A stretch of DNA of 64,000 bases from Candidatus Altimarinota bacterium (GCA_028689205.1 JAQTWP010000003.1:98211-162210), one strand, 5' to 3'; numbered from the stretch's first letter, positions 8,920-19,633 are shown. The notes: generated by a model from the letters alone, not told the origin. Translations and numbers: made by a program.

Positions 8920-9462
8920 ATGACAAAGTCTATAAGGAAGTTTTTTGGCTCGCTACTAGTTTTTGTAGCTTCGATTTTCATTCTTTTCCAAGAATTGGTA
9001 TGGACTAGTGTAAAACCTGTTCTTGAGTATTTTTCTAAGATTAATTATATCCAAAAATCCGAAGTTTGGGTTAAAAGTCTTAGTATCAATGCCTCACTAA
9101 CATTATTTATGGTAATTTTTGTTTCTAGTTCACTTCTAGAGATATGGGCAATCGGATTAACCGTTATTGGCAAAATATACATTGGATTTTCTATCTATGC
9201 AATATCCAAAATCCTTAGTTTTATAGTTTTGTCACGTATTTTTACTCTGACAAAGCCAAAATTAATGGAAGTTAGTTGGTTTAAAAATCTTTTTGATTGG
9301 CTAGTTTATAAGAAAAATAAACTGTATTCACAATTCGCACAATTCAATTTCGTAATAAAAATAGAACTTGCAATTATTAGAATTGAATCAGAATGTTTCA
9401 GATTAAAGGATAATCTCTCCTTATATCTTCTGGCTCGCAAAAAAGTAAAAAACGAAGAATAA
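8920..9462 (+). CDS. Membrane protein of unknown function
   Basis: 180 residues with an in-frame TGA count of zero and GGN glycines. Hydrophobic segments are visible near residues 8-25, 55-75 and 80-105, followed by a basic, helical C-terminal half. A G-rich site (GGGGGTG) lies 9 bp upstream. No family recognised. Same strand and similar composition as its neighbours, so likely one transcription unit from a standard-code donor. Confidence 0.65.
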   Translation: MTKSIRKFFGSLLVFVASIFILFQELVWTSVKPVLEYFSKINYIQKSEVWVKSLSINASLTLFMVIFVSSSLLEIWAIGLTVIGKIYIGFSIYAISKILSFIVLSRIFTLTKPKLMEVSWFKNLFDWLVYKKNKLYSQFAQFNFVIKIELAIIRIESECFRLKDNLSLYLLARKKVKNEE

Positions 9463-9511
9463 AAACAAAAATTTGTTAATTAAAATAATCCATCTAGTAA
9501 AGGAGTAACCA

Positions 9512-9778
9512 ATGGAAGGTCAAAAGTCAGCCGAGGAAATCATGAGTGATATTGAACTTTGTAAAAGTGCAGTATCAAATGCAGAAAATGCAATTAAAAA
9601 GCATTATTCAGGAATAAGAGGTTCATTACTCGCAGGAATAATTCTTGTTCTATGTACTCCACTACATATTATTTGTCCATTTATAGGAATTCTTGCCTTT
9701 TCATCATCGTTTGGTGAATATTTTATTATCATCTTATGGAAAAAAGTTATTAAGAATAATACACAAGTGATAAAGTGA
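9512..9778 (+). CDS. Small membrane protein ending in TGA
   Basis: 88 residues: an acidic helical N-terminus (SAEEIMSDIELCKSA), then two hydrophobic helices around residues 38-58 and 58-78. AAAGGAG lies 7 bp before the ATG. It stops at TGA 9776-9778 in the standard code; read as Gly the frame would continue 16 codons to TAA at 9824-9826. No homologue recognised. The ambiguous end is a direct test of whether this island is translated by the host's code. Confidence 0.6.
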   Translation: MEGQKSAEEIMSDIELCKSAVSNAENAIKKHYSGIRGSLLAGIILVLCTPLHIICPFIGILAFSSSFGEYFIIILWKKVIKNNTQVIK

Positions 9779-9869
9779 AGTAATACTTTACTAAAGCTTT
9801 ATAAAACTAGAGAAACAAATACATAAATTAAGTGAACAAAGAAAAAATTAAACTCTGGAGGAAAAGTTA

Positions 9870-10838
9870 ATGTATAGATTAGGCAGAATTCTTAATACTT
9901 GGACCATCTTGTTTTTAGCAATCTTTGCTTTGACAGGATACAAAAATGAAATCTCAAACGCTCAATCACTGCCCACAGGACAGCAGATTCAAAAGAATCA
10001 GAAACACAGAGAAAAAGGTGTTTATCGGTATGCAACATCTAATGCATTTAATCTTGGCGAAAGTAAAATGGATTCAATGATAAAGATGCAAGAAAATGCA
10101 TTTATAATACCCACTCTTGAGGCAATGGCTGATATTTACAATGAGTTCGATATAATTGGACTTCAGGAACTAAGTACTGGTCAAGCAAAAGGAGGTAAAA
10201 AAGTAAAAAGAGTAAGTACAGGAGCCCAAGCTACAAGCATTATTGTCGATGTTCTTAACCGTAAAGGTGATACATGGGGAATGCTTACAAGCGACCCTAC
10301 AGTTGGACCAGGTAAAGAAAGTTATGCAGTAATTTTTAGAAAGAGTAAATTCATTGAGCTTCATGCTCCACATTCTGGACTTATAAAAGAACTGCAGGAT
10401 GATATTGATAGAGAACCTTATCATGCAGTTCTGAAAGAAAAATCAACTGGTAAACTTTTGCATATCTATCTTTTTCATCTTCGGCCAAAAACCAAAAAAC
10501 CTGGTCTAGAGGTCGAAGCAGTTGGACGGAATCCAGGAGCTTTTGAAAAAGAAAATGTTATAATCTCTGGTGATTTTAATCTTCCTCATCAGAAACTCAA
10601 TAATGTTTTCGAGGGTATACTTGGACTCAGACACTGGGTAAATAAAAAAACAAGTTTAAAAGAAAAAGAAATAAATGGTAACTATATGGCTTTTGAATAC
10701 GATAATATCTTCACTGGAAATGGTATTAACGTACAACAAACCGGCATTCTAGATTTCGTCCCGATAGTTGGTAATCTTGATGAAGCTCGTAAAATCAGCG
10801 ATCACCTAATTCCCTGGATAGAATTCCGTATTAAGTAA
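9870..10838 (+). CDS. Secreted endonuclease/exonuclease/phosphatase (DNase I-like) family protein
   Basis: 322 residues. A signal-peptide-like start (residues 1-32, hydrophobic core TILFLAIFALTG) is followed by an EEP-fold domain: FDIIGLQEL (catalytic Glu), HLYLFHLRPK-like strand, NVIISGDFNLPHQ (GDFN) and KISDHLIPWIEF (SDH) near the end. These are the four metal and catalytic motifs of DNase I-type hydrolases. Substrate could be extracellular DNA or another phosphodiester. TGGAGG lies upstream of the ATG. No in-frame TGA and all Gly are GGN. Last gene before the terminator at 10880. Confidence 0.85.
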   Translation: MYRLGRILNTWTILFLAIFALTGYKNEISNAQSLPTGQQIQKNQKHREKGVYRYATSNAFNLGESKMDSMIKMQENAFIIPTLEAMADIYNEFDIIGLQELSTGQAKGGKKVKRVSTGAQATSIIVDVLNRKGDTWGMLTSDPTVGPGKESYAVIFRKSKFIELHAPHSGLIKELQDDIDREPYHAVLKEKSTGKLLHIYLFHLRPKTKKPGLEVEAVGRNPGAFEKENVIISGDFNLPHQKLNNVFEGILGLRHWVNKKTSLKEKEINGNYMAFEYDNIFTGNGINVQQTGILDFVPIVGNLDEARKISDHLIPWIEFRIK

Positions 10839-10879
10839 ATTAATTAAACAAAAAAAATCCCTAAAGGAGGGGAAAAGAA

Positions 10880-10908
10880 AAAGCCGTCATAATTTGACGG
10901 CTTTTTTA
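10880..10908 (+). terminator. Rho-independent terminator of the DNase-like operon
   Basis: AAGCCGTCA/TGACGGCTT stem with a 5-base loop and a T-run. GC-rich compared with native terminators in this window. Confidence 0.9.
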
Positions 10909-10921
10909 GTTGTCTTAATTC

Positions 10922-12979
10922 CTAGATTCTATCAAGAGAATTAATATGCAGGATTCTAAGTCAATTATCTAGGACTTGAGCGACACATTTTGTTATAATT
11001 ACACGATTTGGGAAATCTCATTTAAGTACCGGGAAAGCATTATAGAAGCTATTATAAGAGCTTGCTAATTTTACTAGATATTCTGTAACTTTCACTGGAT
11101 CATCATCTCTTGTGGCTTTTTTGATAATTTGAGGGAATTCAAGAAGTTTTTTGATAATATCAATTTCTACATCATTTATTATTTCATAATCTACACTTTG
11201 AATTGACGGAATTTCTTTATCATATTTACGCAAGATGCTTTTTGCTCTACAAGAAGTATAGATTATATATGCTCAACCTGCTTCTTCGAATTGTTTGTAC
11301 ATATTTTGTTCATTCGAAGATATTGCCACGCTTGTTTTTTTATCTTTACGAAGATCATTGAATATTATAGAACCAACTCATAGATTGTATGCGATTTTTA
11401 CTTTTTCTTCTTCTGAGAATTCTGAGCTACCATCATATTTATGATAAAAATAACTAATAGTGTCTTCTATGAATTTCATAATATTAGAAGCACCATCACG
11501 ACTAGAAAGCTTTTTCTTGGTTTCATCATTTATATAAAATCCATGATAAATATGTTTGAGTTCTAAATCTGGAATATCAAATAGCTTATGTGCAGATTCG
11601 AATAATTTGATGAAATGATCTCTTTGTTCTTGTCATACTTCATATATTATCTCAGATGGATTAAAGATATCAAGACGATGTTTGATAGATGCAAGGTCGC
11701 GTGTAGCGTATATTGTACTTTCATTTCATTTCAGAACTACGTATCTCTCGAAGTTATCAAGCATTATAACGTATCATCCAATGTCTGCATTTACTTCCTC
11801 TATATATTTAACTGCTTGTTCTTCTGAGATATTTCAAGACTCAAGTTCACTATTTATTTTGTCGATTTCTTGAGAAGCTAGATTGGTATTGAATTGGACT
11901 ACTCATCATGCCTTAAGTTCTTCTTTAATAAGGTTTTTACCAAGAATTGAATAAAGACTTTCTCATAGAAGATAATCTTGGTGAATATCTAGAATATTAT
12001 AGAATCTATCAAAATCCTCTAAACTCCGCTTAATAATAATCTGCCAATCAACGAATTCTGCCTCAGAGCCTGATTCTAGAAGTTTAAAATTATTATCTGC
12101 CTTGGTTTTAAAATCTGTATAATTAGTTTTTAATTCTTCATAAGTTGAAAAGTTTCAGAAAAAGAGTTTAAGATTATCTACATCTTCTGGACTATTATCG
12201 AATTCCTCCTTTGATTCGGCATATTTTTGACCTCTTCTGAAAGTCATATATATTTCACCTAGCATATCGTTTTTGATTTCATATTCTGGAAGAAGATTTT
12301 CCCATCTTCTAAGTCATTCTATAAGATTCCCTACTCATCCCCAATCATTAAGATAATTAATCCTGTGTACACTATATCAAGATGCTTCATAAAGATTACC
12401 CAATACATGTCCTATAATTGTTGAGCGAATATGTCCTGTATGTAGACGTTTTGCTGCATTAGGACTAGAATAATCAATTACAATATCTTTTCATTTCCCT
12501 TCTGACGATTCTCAATATTTTTCTTTTAAATCAAGTATTTTTTGAAGTGAGTTGAATACTACTTTTGAGTTGATTTTTGCATTAACGTATATTCCCTTCT
12601 GCTCAACCAAATCAAAAAAGTTAACACCACGGACTGAAAAATCAGATAAAATATTTTTTAAGTTTGGGCAGATTTCTTTTAGATATAAATCTTTATTTTC
12701 TTTAATTAGTTTGGTACTCTTAAAAACTATATCACCTCAGAAATCTTGACGTGTAATAAAATCAATATCAAAATCTGCTACATATTCATTTAAACCCTCA
12801 TCTGAAGCAATAAAAGAAACCAAATCATCTAAAAAATAAGGTTCATTTACATATCATCTACTAGTTCTTGATTGTCTAACCTTATCTCTTATTTCTAGAG
12901 TTTTCGCTAATTCTATTTGAGAATATGAATTAAGATTGTTGGCTTCTAGATTAGAAGAAGAAGTGACTTGATTATTCAT
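10922..12979 (-). CDS. argS: Arginyl-tRNA synthetase
   Basis: 685 residues with TGA=Gly. Class I motifs: [16 protein letters not shown] carries the HIGH-type signature (HTGH) around residue 175, DWGGVGNLI follows, and KKKLSSRDG replaces KMSKS as is common in ArgRS. The C-terminal DALR-like anticodon-binding part includes [15 protein letters not shown] and ends [17 protein letters not shown]. Charges tRNA-Arg in the cytoplasm. The first 80 residues form the N-terminal Add-1-like domain preceded by a short Ser/Asn-rich extension. Single gene, divergent from dprA. Confidence 0.95.
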
Positions 12980-13296
12980 GAATTATAATTAGTAATAGTA
13001 ATATTTAATTAGATACAGATTATAGCGAAAAAGTTCATATTATCAAAAAAAATTAAATATTCATAAAAGAAAGAAAACAAAAACTTATCTTGCGAAAGAG
13101 AATTTTTTATATAAAATCTATTTAAGAAAAATATTGAAAAACTCCAATCTATAATTCCTTTAAACCCAGTGTCATTCCCGAGTAATCGGGAATCTAGGAG
13201 AATATTCCATTCCAATCTAAGTAATTTCTGAAAAATTGTGAATCCAAAATTAAAAACTAAATTCCTTATTTTAAGAATAATCATTTAAAATAAAAT
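12980..13296. other. Intergenic region argS-dprA
   Basis: 317 bp between divergent genes, AT-rich, presumably holding both promoters. It contains one palindromic repeat at 13170-13195 (GTCATTCCCGAGTAATCGGGAAT). An antisense open frame here has no homology that I can see. Confidence 0.6.
13170..13195. repeat. Palindromic repeat, intergenic copy
   Basis: ATTCCCGA-GTAA-TCGGGAAT stem-loop preceded by GTC, the same core as the coding copy at 5538. Confidence 0.75.
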
Positions 13297-14367
13297 ATGT
13301 CAAAATATCTAGCATATCTTCATACTATTGGATTTACTCAGAAAAATCTTTCTGTAATATTTGAGACCAATTCTTCATATCAAGAATTTTTTGATAATCT
13401 AAGTTTTGAAAATCTTGCCAAATTAAATTTAAAAGATGAAAAAATCTTTGAATTGATGGCAAATTATAAAAAAACTGATTATTCTAAGATTGATGCAACA
13501 CTTGAGAAAAATTCTGTAAAAATTATCACATTAAATGATAGTAGCTATCCCCTACTTCTAAGAAGTATTCCTCATCCTCCATTTTTACTTTATACAAGAT
13601 GAATTATTAACAATGATTTTGATTTATTGTCAGTAGTCGGTTCACGCAAAAATACAAGATATTCTCAAGTTGTTCTTGAAAAATTCATTCCAGATTTAAT
13701 TAAAAATAATTTCTGAATTGTGAGTGGTTGAGCGTTTTGAGTAGATTCTCTAGCTCATAATATTACTCTGAATAATTCATGATATACGCTTGCGATAATT
13801 GGGACATGAATTGATATCGATTATCCAGCTTCTAATAAAGCCTTATACGAAAAAATAGTTGAAAAATGATGAGTAGTTATATCTATTTTCAGACTTGGGA
13901 CTTGACCAGAGAATTATAATTTCCCAATAAGGAATGAGATTATAGCATGAATGAGTTCAGGAACTCTTGTAACAGAAGCATGAGTTGGTTCTGGTACTCT
14001 TATTACTGCTAGACTTGCTCTAGAACTCAATCGAGATGTATTTGTAATTCCATGAGAAATAACCAAAGAAACAAGCGAATGAGCCAATAGATTAATTAGA
14101 GACGGACTTGGCAAACTAGTAATGACTACAGAAGACATATTGAATGAATACAATATTACATTTAGAACAATAAATGCCCCAGAAATTAATTTTTCTGACG
14201 AAATTGAAAAATCTATTTATAATAAACTAAAAGAAAGTTCACTTGACGCATCAAGTATAGGAGATATACTCTGAATAGATATTGAAATAATCTGATACAA
14301 GCTTACAATAATGGAGATAGAATGATTAATTGAATTGTCTTCTTCTTGAACATATAATATAAAATAA
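13297..14367 (+). CDS. dprA: DNA processing protein DprA/Smf
   Basis: 356 residues. The Rossmann-like DprA domain shows LLSVVGSRKNTRYS, GIVSGGAFGVDSLAHN, AIIGTGIDIDYPASN and GTLVTEAGVGSGTLITARLA in order; most of these glycines are TGA codons. DprA binds single-stranded DNA and loads RecA during natural transformation. A winged-helix-like region closes the protein. murG follows 4 bp downstream. Its presence with the pilin gene at 23201 is consistent with DNA uptake, which would also explain foreign DNA here (inference). Confidence 0.95.
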
Positions 14368-14371
14368 TACT

Positions 14372-15412
14372 TTGAAAACAAAAAAAATCGCTCTAGCTTG
14401 AGGTGGGACAGGTTGACATATTACACCTCTGGTTTCAATTTATAATAAACTAAAAACTGAGAAAAGCCTTGAGTTTTTTTGGATATGAGAATACGATTCT
14501 CTTGAAGAGAAAATTGCAAAAGAAAATGAAATCAAATTCTACCCAATAAAAGCCTGAAAACTTAGAAGATATTTTTCTCTAAAAACAATTCTAGAACCCT
14601 TTTATATATTTTCTTGAATTATTAGTTCATACAAAATCCTAAAAAAAGAAAAACCAACGCTAATTTTCTCCAAATGATGATATGTAAGCCTTCCCGTTGC
14701 AATATCAGCCAGATTACTTTGAATCAAACTTTATCTGCATGAATCCGATACAATTCCATGACTTGTCAATAGATTGGTAGGTAAATTCGCTAACAAAACT
14801 TTTCTTGGTTTTGAAATGGCAAAAAAGTTTTTTAAGGAAGAAAAAACTCAAGTTGTATGACAAATCCTTAATCCAGTTCTTTTTGAAAATATAGAAAAAA
14901 TTGATACTAAAAATAATAATACTAACCTACTTATTATTGCATGAAGTCAAGGTTCCACTAGAATATTCAAGACTATATTAGATAATTCTAAAGAACTTCA
15001 AGATTTTAATTTGTTTGTAGTATTATGAAGTCTTAATATTAATCTGAAAAAAGATTTTGAGAAAATTCCTAACTGTGAAGTATTTGAATTCATTAATCAA
15101 ACTCAGCTTGCAAGTATATTGAGTATCTCTGATATCGCAGTTACAAGAGCTTGAGCTACAAGTCTGGCAGAATTAGAAGCCTTTAATATAAGTCAAATTA
15201 TTATACCTCTAAAAGAATCAGCTAATAATCATCAATACTATAATGCACTTGAATATAGCGAGAAAAAATGAGAAGTAATGATAGAAGAAAAAGATTTATC
15301 TTCAATAACTGGGGAAATAAAGAAAAATATAAAAAACAAAAAAACTCTATGAATAAATAATAAACATGGAGCTCTAGAAATAATTACAAAAGAATTATTA
15401 TTTGGAATTTAA
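14372..15412 (+). CDS. murG: MurG, undecaprenyl-PP-MurNAc-pentapeptide GlcNAc transferase
   Basis: 346 residues from TTG. The N-terminal glycine loop reads ALAGGGTGGHITPL, with two glycines from TGA. Later blocks include FSKGGYVSLPVAIS, LHESDTIPGLVNR and, in the C-terminal half, AVTRAGATSLAELEAF with IPLKESANNHQYYNA, the UDP-GlcNAc-binding region. It makes lipid II at the inner membrane face for peptidoglycan. Start: TTG is the first possible codon before the conserved loop, 4 bp after dprA. Confidence 0.94.
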
Positions 15413-15432
15413 TTAATTTTTAATAAATAACT

Positions 15433-16533
15433 TTATCAAGTATAGGTATTAATATTTACTTCTTCAATACTCTTAACTATTCCTGATCTGACAGTCAAAT
15501 CTCAAACAATAAAAGTATTCCAACCAATAGTAATTCTTCTATAGTTTCACATTTCATCTGGTTTTGAAGAAATTGTAAAATCAACATTTTCATATCAATC
15601 TCAAGTAAATCAAGATTTTTTAAGTTTTTCTAAATAATTAATTACTTCTAAATAATCTTTTCATTTATATATAAGTCTAGTTATAGATCAAAATTGTCTG
15701 TAATGATCAATAAGTTCTTTTTCTGAATATCAAGTTAAATTAATAAATGCTTCATTAAGTAATATTGGCTCACTTGCCTTATAAATTGAAACAGGCATTG
15801 ATCAAAAATGTATATAAAAATCAACAATTAATGACATTAATCTGATATTTTTGAAAGAATCATCTTTATCAAAAGATGATATATTCATATTATTTATAAC
15901 TGAGTCAACTTTTTTGGAAAAAGTAAGAGTTTTATCCAAATCAATATTTTCAATTAATTCTTCCTTAAAAAATTCTTCTTTCCCAAAAGATTTAAATCAT
16001 ATTCTAAGAGTAATTCAATTACTAAGTTTTATTGTATTCCAGAGAACTGGGATAATTTCTTGTTCTCAATTTTTGTTCTGAATTGGCATTTTGAACTCAA
16101 CATTTTTATATCCGATAATTTTATTGCTCAGAATTTTTGCAATATATTTTCTTGCCTTTAATATAGTTTCATTTAATCACTCATAAGATATATGAAGCAT
16201 ATTTTCACCGCTTTCTAACCTTGTATATATTTCATCTTGATTTAGTCATTTGATATTACAAAAAACAGGATTTATAAATATCAAATCATTCCCACTATAT
16301 ACAGAAACTATTTGTGTTCATTTAATAACCAGATTATTATATATGTATATGAATTGCTTCAAAAAATCAATGTGTTGATTTTCATTTTCTGATGCTTTTC
16401 AATTAATAAAAAGATCATTAACTAAGTTCTTAAAGTGATTAAGTTTATTTTCAACAACGAAAAAATCCTGAACTCTTTCTTTGGTACAGTCAAAAATATT
16501 GTCAGGGATTATTTTATTTCATTTTTCTGTCAC
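15433..16533 (-). CDS. PAS-domain sensor-like protein
   Basis: 366 residues from GTG at 16533. Two PAS-like modules can be made out: residues about 65-185 (VSVYSGNDLIFINPVFCNIKG pattern, then EFKMPIQNKNGEQEIIPVLW) and 245-365 (PVSIYKASEPILLNEAFINLTGYS, then a beta-sheet end). No kinase, GGDEF or output domain follows, so it may be a stand-alone ligand or redox sensor that works through partners. ATG in another frame just upstream stops at once, which is why GTG was chosen. Roughly twenty TGA codons. Confidence 0.7.
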
Positions 16534-16628
16534 AATAAAATTTCATTATAATAATTACTTTTATTTTATTCTACAAAAAAATTACTATTTGTAAATAGCT
16601 AATTAAGTAAAAAATATCTTTATAAAAG

Positions 16629-16672
16629 GAAAATCCACACATTCATTTCTGAATATGTGGATTTATTTTCCT
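16629..16672. terminator. Terminator between PAS gene and nuclease island
   Basis: AAATCCACA...TGTGGATTT stem with T-run; lies between a native reverse gene's promoter side and the end of the standard-code gene at 16705, so it most likely serves the latter. Confidence 0.7.
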
Positions 16673-16704
16673 CCTTTTTTTTATTCGACATATATTTCTG
16701 TTAT

Positions 16705-18471
16705 TTATAGATTTGTTTTTTTGGAATATACTACGTACGACTTACTGATTTCAGGAACTATGATATTGTTCATAGCCCAAGGAACTCCTGATTTTGTATT
16801 CTTATCTTGTTTCCTTGCTTCCAGGAATTGACGAATTTTGAGAGATGATCCTTCTCTATCACCATGAACCAGAAAAAGTTTAGCACTTGAACGTTTCTCG
16901 ACTTTAAGATTGCGAAGCCAAGTCCAAATACCACGTTCATCTGCATGAGCGGACATAAATTGGAATTGTTTCCGACGAGCCTTCACTTCAATAGGTTTTT
17001 TGGAATCCGGCAAGTAGATTATAGCACAATCCTTTTGGATTAGCTTGTAACCTGTTGTCCCCTCGGACATGTAGCCCATGAAGTAAAAACTTGTTCTTTG
17101 TCTGTCTGCGAGATATTTCTCAAGATAACCCATAATAGGGCCGCCCGTTGCCATACCAGAGCTAGAAAGGATAATATAGAAACCTTTCTGTTCCGAAATT
17201 ACCTGATCTCTTGTTTCTTTTGTAAGGAAGGTGAAGGTTTCAGGTGATTCAATCATATTTTCACCAATTGTATCCGGAAAAACATTCTCCTGATAAAGAT
17301 TCGTAAAAGATTGCATTAAAGGACTATCAACGAGGATATTACCTTTGAACTTCCCTTCCTTCCTGAGTTTACATAAATAATGAAGAACTTTCTGAGCACG
17401 ATCAAGAGCAAAGCAAGGAATTATCAGCCTTTTTCTTTTGATTGATGCTTTTATAACAGAATTTTCAAAATCTTCTAATCCTTCATTGAATGGTGTATGT
17501 GCACCTTTGCCACCATAGGTGGTTTCGACAAATACTGCATCGAAGTAATCATCCTTTTCACTTGATTTCTCAAGCTTAGGAATGACTACATTTCCAAACG
17601 GACGTGATTCTCTTGATCGAAAATCAGCCTGAGCATCTTTTGGTAGTAGATTACCAATATCACCACTAAAAAGTAGAGTCTTGTTTTGTTTACTACCAAC
17701 AGGAATCTTGATGATTACCGATGCAGAGCCAGCGATGTGACCTGCATTCACAAGCCGGATTATAATTCCAGAGCCATCAAGAATCTTGGTGGTCTCTTCA
17801 TACTCAATCGGCTTGATTCTACTTATTGCGGCAGTAACGTGATCTTCGGTAAATAATGGAACTGTAGGTTCATCTTTTTTTAGATGTTCAATAATATCCT
17901 GATGACAGGTTATACCAAGTGTTTTGAGCTGATTCTGCTTTTTCTTGAGTTCGGTCTTATCAACCTGTACTCCTGATTGAGCAAGCCTGCAGCCTTTTCC
18001 ATTTCGAACTACTCCACCTTTTGTATTGGCGTCGACAAACTCACGTGCATCCTTGAGATCTTTAAGTTTCATTCTATAAAGGCGCTCTTCTTTTTCGAAT
18101 TGCGTCTTCATGATGTTGGCGCTGTCATTCAAGGAAAGTAATGAAACCTTCTTTGTAAGCTCGGTCGCATAAATCTTGCCTTTGAAGGCCTTTTTCTGTT
18201 CTGTGTTGAACAGCATAGGTAATCTGCCGACATGGTCGTTATGTCCATGTGTCAGAATCACTGCATCGATTTCACTTGGAATGAAGTCCAATTCCTTGTT
18301 GAATTCAAGGCCGAGACCTTGGAAAGCACCAAGATCAACGAGAATGGTTGCGAACGTACCATCAGTAAATTCTATGAATATTTCATTACATGAACCAGTT
18401 AAACTTCTCTCTGTATCACCGATACCACCATGGAACATTACCTTGATTGTTTTAGCGAATTTTTTTTTCAT
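16705..18471 (-). CDS. Beta-CASP metallo-beta-lactamase fold RNase (CPSF/RNase J-like)
   Basis: 588 residues. The MBL zinc motif THGHNDH is at 74-80, followed by NAGHIAGSASVII (third His motif), FSGDIGN (Asp) and, in the beta-CASP part, VFVETTYGG, IIPCFALDRAQKVL, SSSGMATGGPI and FMSAHADERG, VHGD. This order marks CPSF73-like RNA endo/exonucleases acting in RNA maturation or decay. An insertion of about 80 charged residues lies at 105-190. Not one TGA in 588 codons despite more than 40 glycines (all GGN), base composition is clearly more GC-rich than the neighbours, and GGAGG sits 6-10 bp before the ATG. A recently acquired standard-code gene is the simplest reading. Confidence 0.93.
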   Translation of the reverse strand: MKKKFAKTIKVMFHGGIGDTERSLTGSCNEIFIEFTDGTFATILVDLGAFQGLGLEFNKELDFIPSEIDAVILTHGHNDHVGRLPMLFNTEQKKAFKGKIYATELTKKVSLLSLNDSANIMKTQFEKEERLYRMKLKDLKDAREFVDANTKGGVVRNGKGCRLAQSGVQVDKTELKKKQNQLKTLGITCHQDIIEHLKKDEPTVPLFTEDHVTAAISRIKPIEYEETTKILDGSGIIIRLVNAGHIAGSASVIIKIPVGSKQNKTLLFSGDIGNLLPKDAQADFRSRESRPFGNVVIPKLEKSSEKDDYFDAVFVETTYGGKGAHTPFNEGLEDFENSVIKASIKRKRLIIPCFALDRAQKVLHYLCKLRKEGKFKGNILVDSPLMQSFTNLYQENVFPDTIGENMIESPETFTFLTKETRDQVISEQKGFYIILSSSGMATGGPIMGYLEKYLADRQRTSFYFMGYMSEGTTGYKLIQKDCAIIYLPDSKKPIEVKARRKQFQFMSAHADERGIWTWLRNLKVEKRSSAKLFLVHGDREGSSLKIRQFLEARKQDKNTKSGVPWAMNNIIVPEISKSYVVYSKKTNL

Positions 18472-18709
18472 GGCATTCCTCCTTAGAAATGTGATTTATT
18501 TTTGTTTTTATTAAAAAATAACAGATATATATGTTAACGAACTAGTTTAGTTATAATGAAAATTATATAATTTGCAAGTAATTTTTCAACTAATTAGCAA
18601 TAAAAAATAATGTCTTATATAAGGCATTATTGTAATATTAAATTTATGAAAACTTAAAAAAGTTTATCAATTATTTTAATGGAAATTTTTATTTATTTAT
18701 TTTAAAATA
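18472..18709. other. Intergenic, boundary of the nuclease island
   Basis: 238 bp. The first 15 bp are the Shine-Dalgarno region of the nuclease gene; the rest is very AT-rich. A hairpin at 18603-18631 (AATAATG..CTTATATAAG..CATTATT) may terminate the native reverse gene that ends at 18710. Confidence 0.5.
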
Positions 18710-19411
18710 TTATTTCATTTTTTTAACAGATTTTTTAACCTTTCTTAAAATAGCTAAGACTTCACTATTTTTTGGGAAATCATTTTTAAGTCATTGAGCT
18801 AATAAAAGAGCATCATTATAATCTTTTTTTGAAAGTAAATCATCGATTTTAGTTGAAACTATTAATACTTCTCTTTTAATTTTTTCTGATTCATCATTAT
18901 TTCTTTTATTCTCAACATAACCTTTTCTTAATATTTCTTTTTCACCTATCAAGACAGACACATCTGTAATATCTTCTCTTAATTCAATTTCTAATTCTCT
19001 AGGCATTTCTTCAAGAGTTGGAATTCAAGTAGATTCTTGTAATTCTAAATCTTTTTCTACTGATTTTATAATTTCATCTTGTGTTAAATAATCTATTCAT
19101 AAAATATCTCTTCATGAATTTCTTATTTCATCAGTAACTGTATATCATTCTTGAATAAGAATGTGAAAAAGAATAGTCAAAACTTCCTTTTTATCTTTAT
19201 AAAGATTAAGGTTATATTCATTAATTCTTGATAAAATTAATTTATTTGATTGTTCCTTGTTTTTTATAATCTTAATATCTTTATCTTCTGGATTACCATG
19301 AATAAGATATGAAATTTTTCTTTTTATGTCTTCACTTTCAACTAATGTATTGAATCAATTTGTATCCTTTCTTATTTTTCATGCTCTTTCCCTCATTTCA
19401 AATATTCACAT
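18710..19411 (-). CDS. Hypothetical protein with TPR-like C-terminus
   Basis: 233 residues with TGA=Gly. Charged and mostly helical; the C-terminal 60 residues (DDLLSKKDYNDALLLAQGLKNDFPKNSEVLAIL) look like a single tetratricopeptide-type helical pair. The N-terminal 60 residues are Lys-rich. No catalytic motif or membrane segment. Reverse strand, divergent from the ribosomal protein group. The first ATG, immediately followed by a TGA Gly, gives the longest frame; an ATG five codons on is equally possible. Confidence 0.65.
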
Positions 19412-19529
19412 ATCGATATAAAAGTAAAAATATAACTATTAACTTATAATGAAAATAAGTACTGTGTCAAGGATAATTTAAAAGAAAATTAACTAATTTT
19501 ATAAGTAAAAACAAATGTATAAAATAAAT

Positions 19530-19557
19530 TTGACTAGAATGCTTTTTTCTATACAAT
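19530..19557 (+). promoter_or_regulatory. Promoter of the rpsT-infC-rpmI-rplT group
   Basis: TTGACT at 19530-19535 and TACAAT at 19552-19557 with a 16 bp spacer, 77 bp upstream of rpsT. Confidence 0.6.
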
Positions 19558-19633
19558 GCAACCACTTTTGAATAACTATTCGCTTTATTCAAGCAATTTT
19601 TATTCGTTTTTTACTTTTATTATAAGACATTAG

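Noticed and set aside
13009..13284. A 91-residue open frame on the reverse strand between argS and dprA
   Set aside because: Hydrophobic low-complexity translation, no homology, runs through a palindromic repeat and sits in a divergent promoter region.
18176..18514. Forward-strand frame opposite the start of the beta-CASP nuclease
   Set aside because: Antisense shadow of a well-conserved gene.
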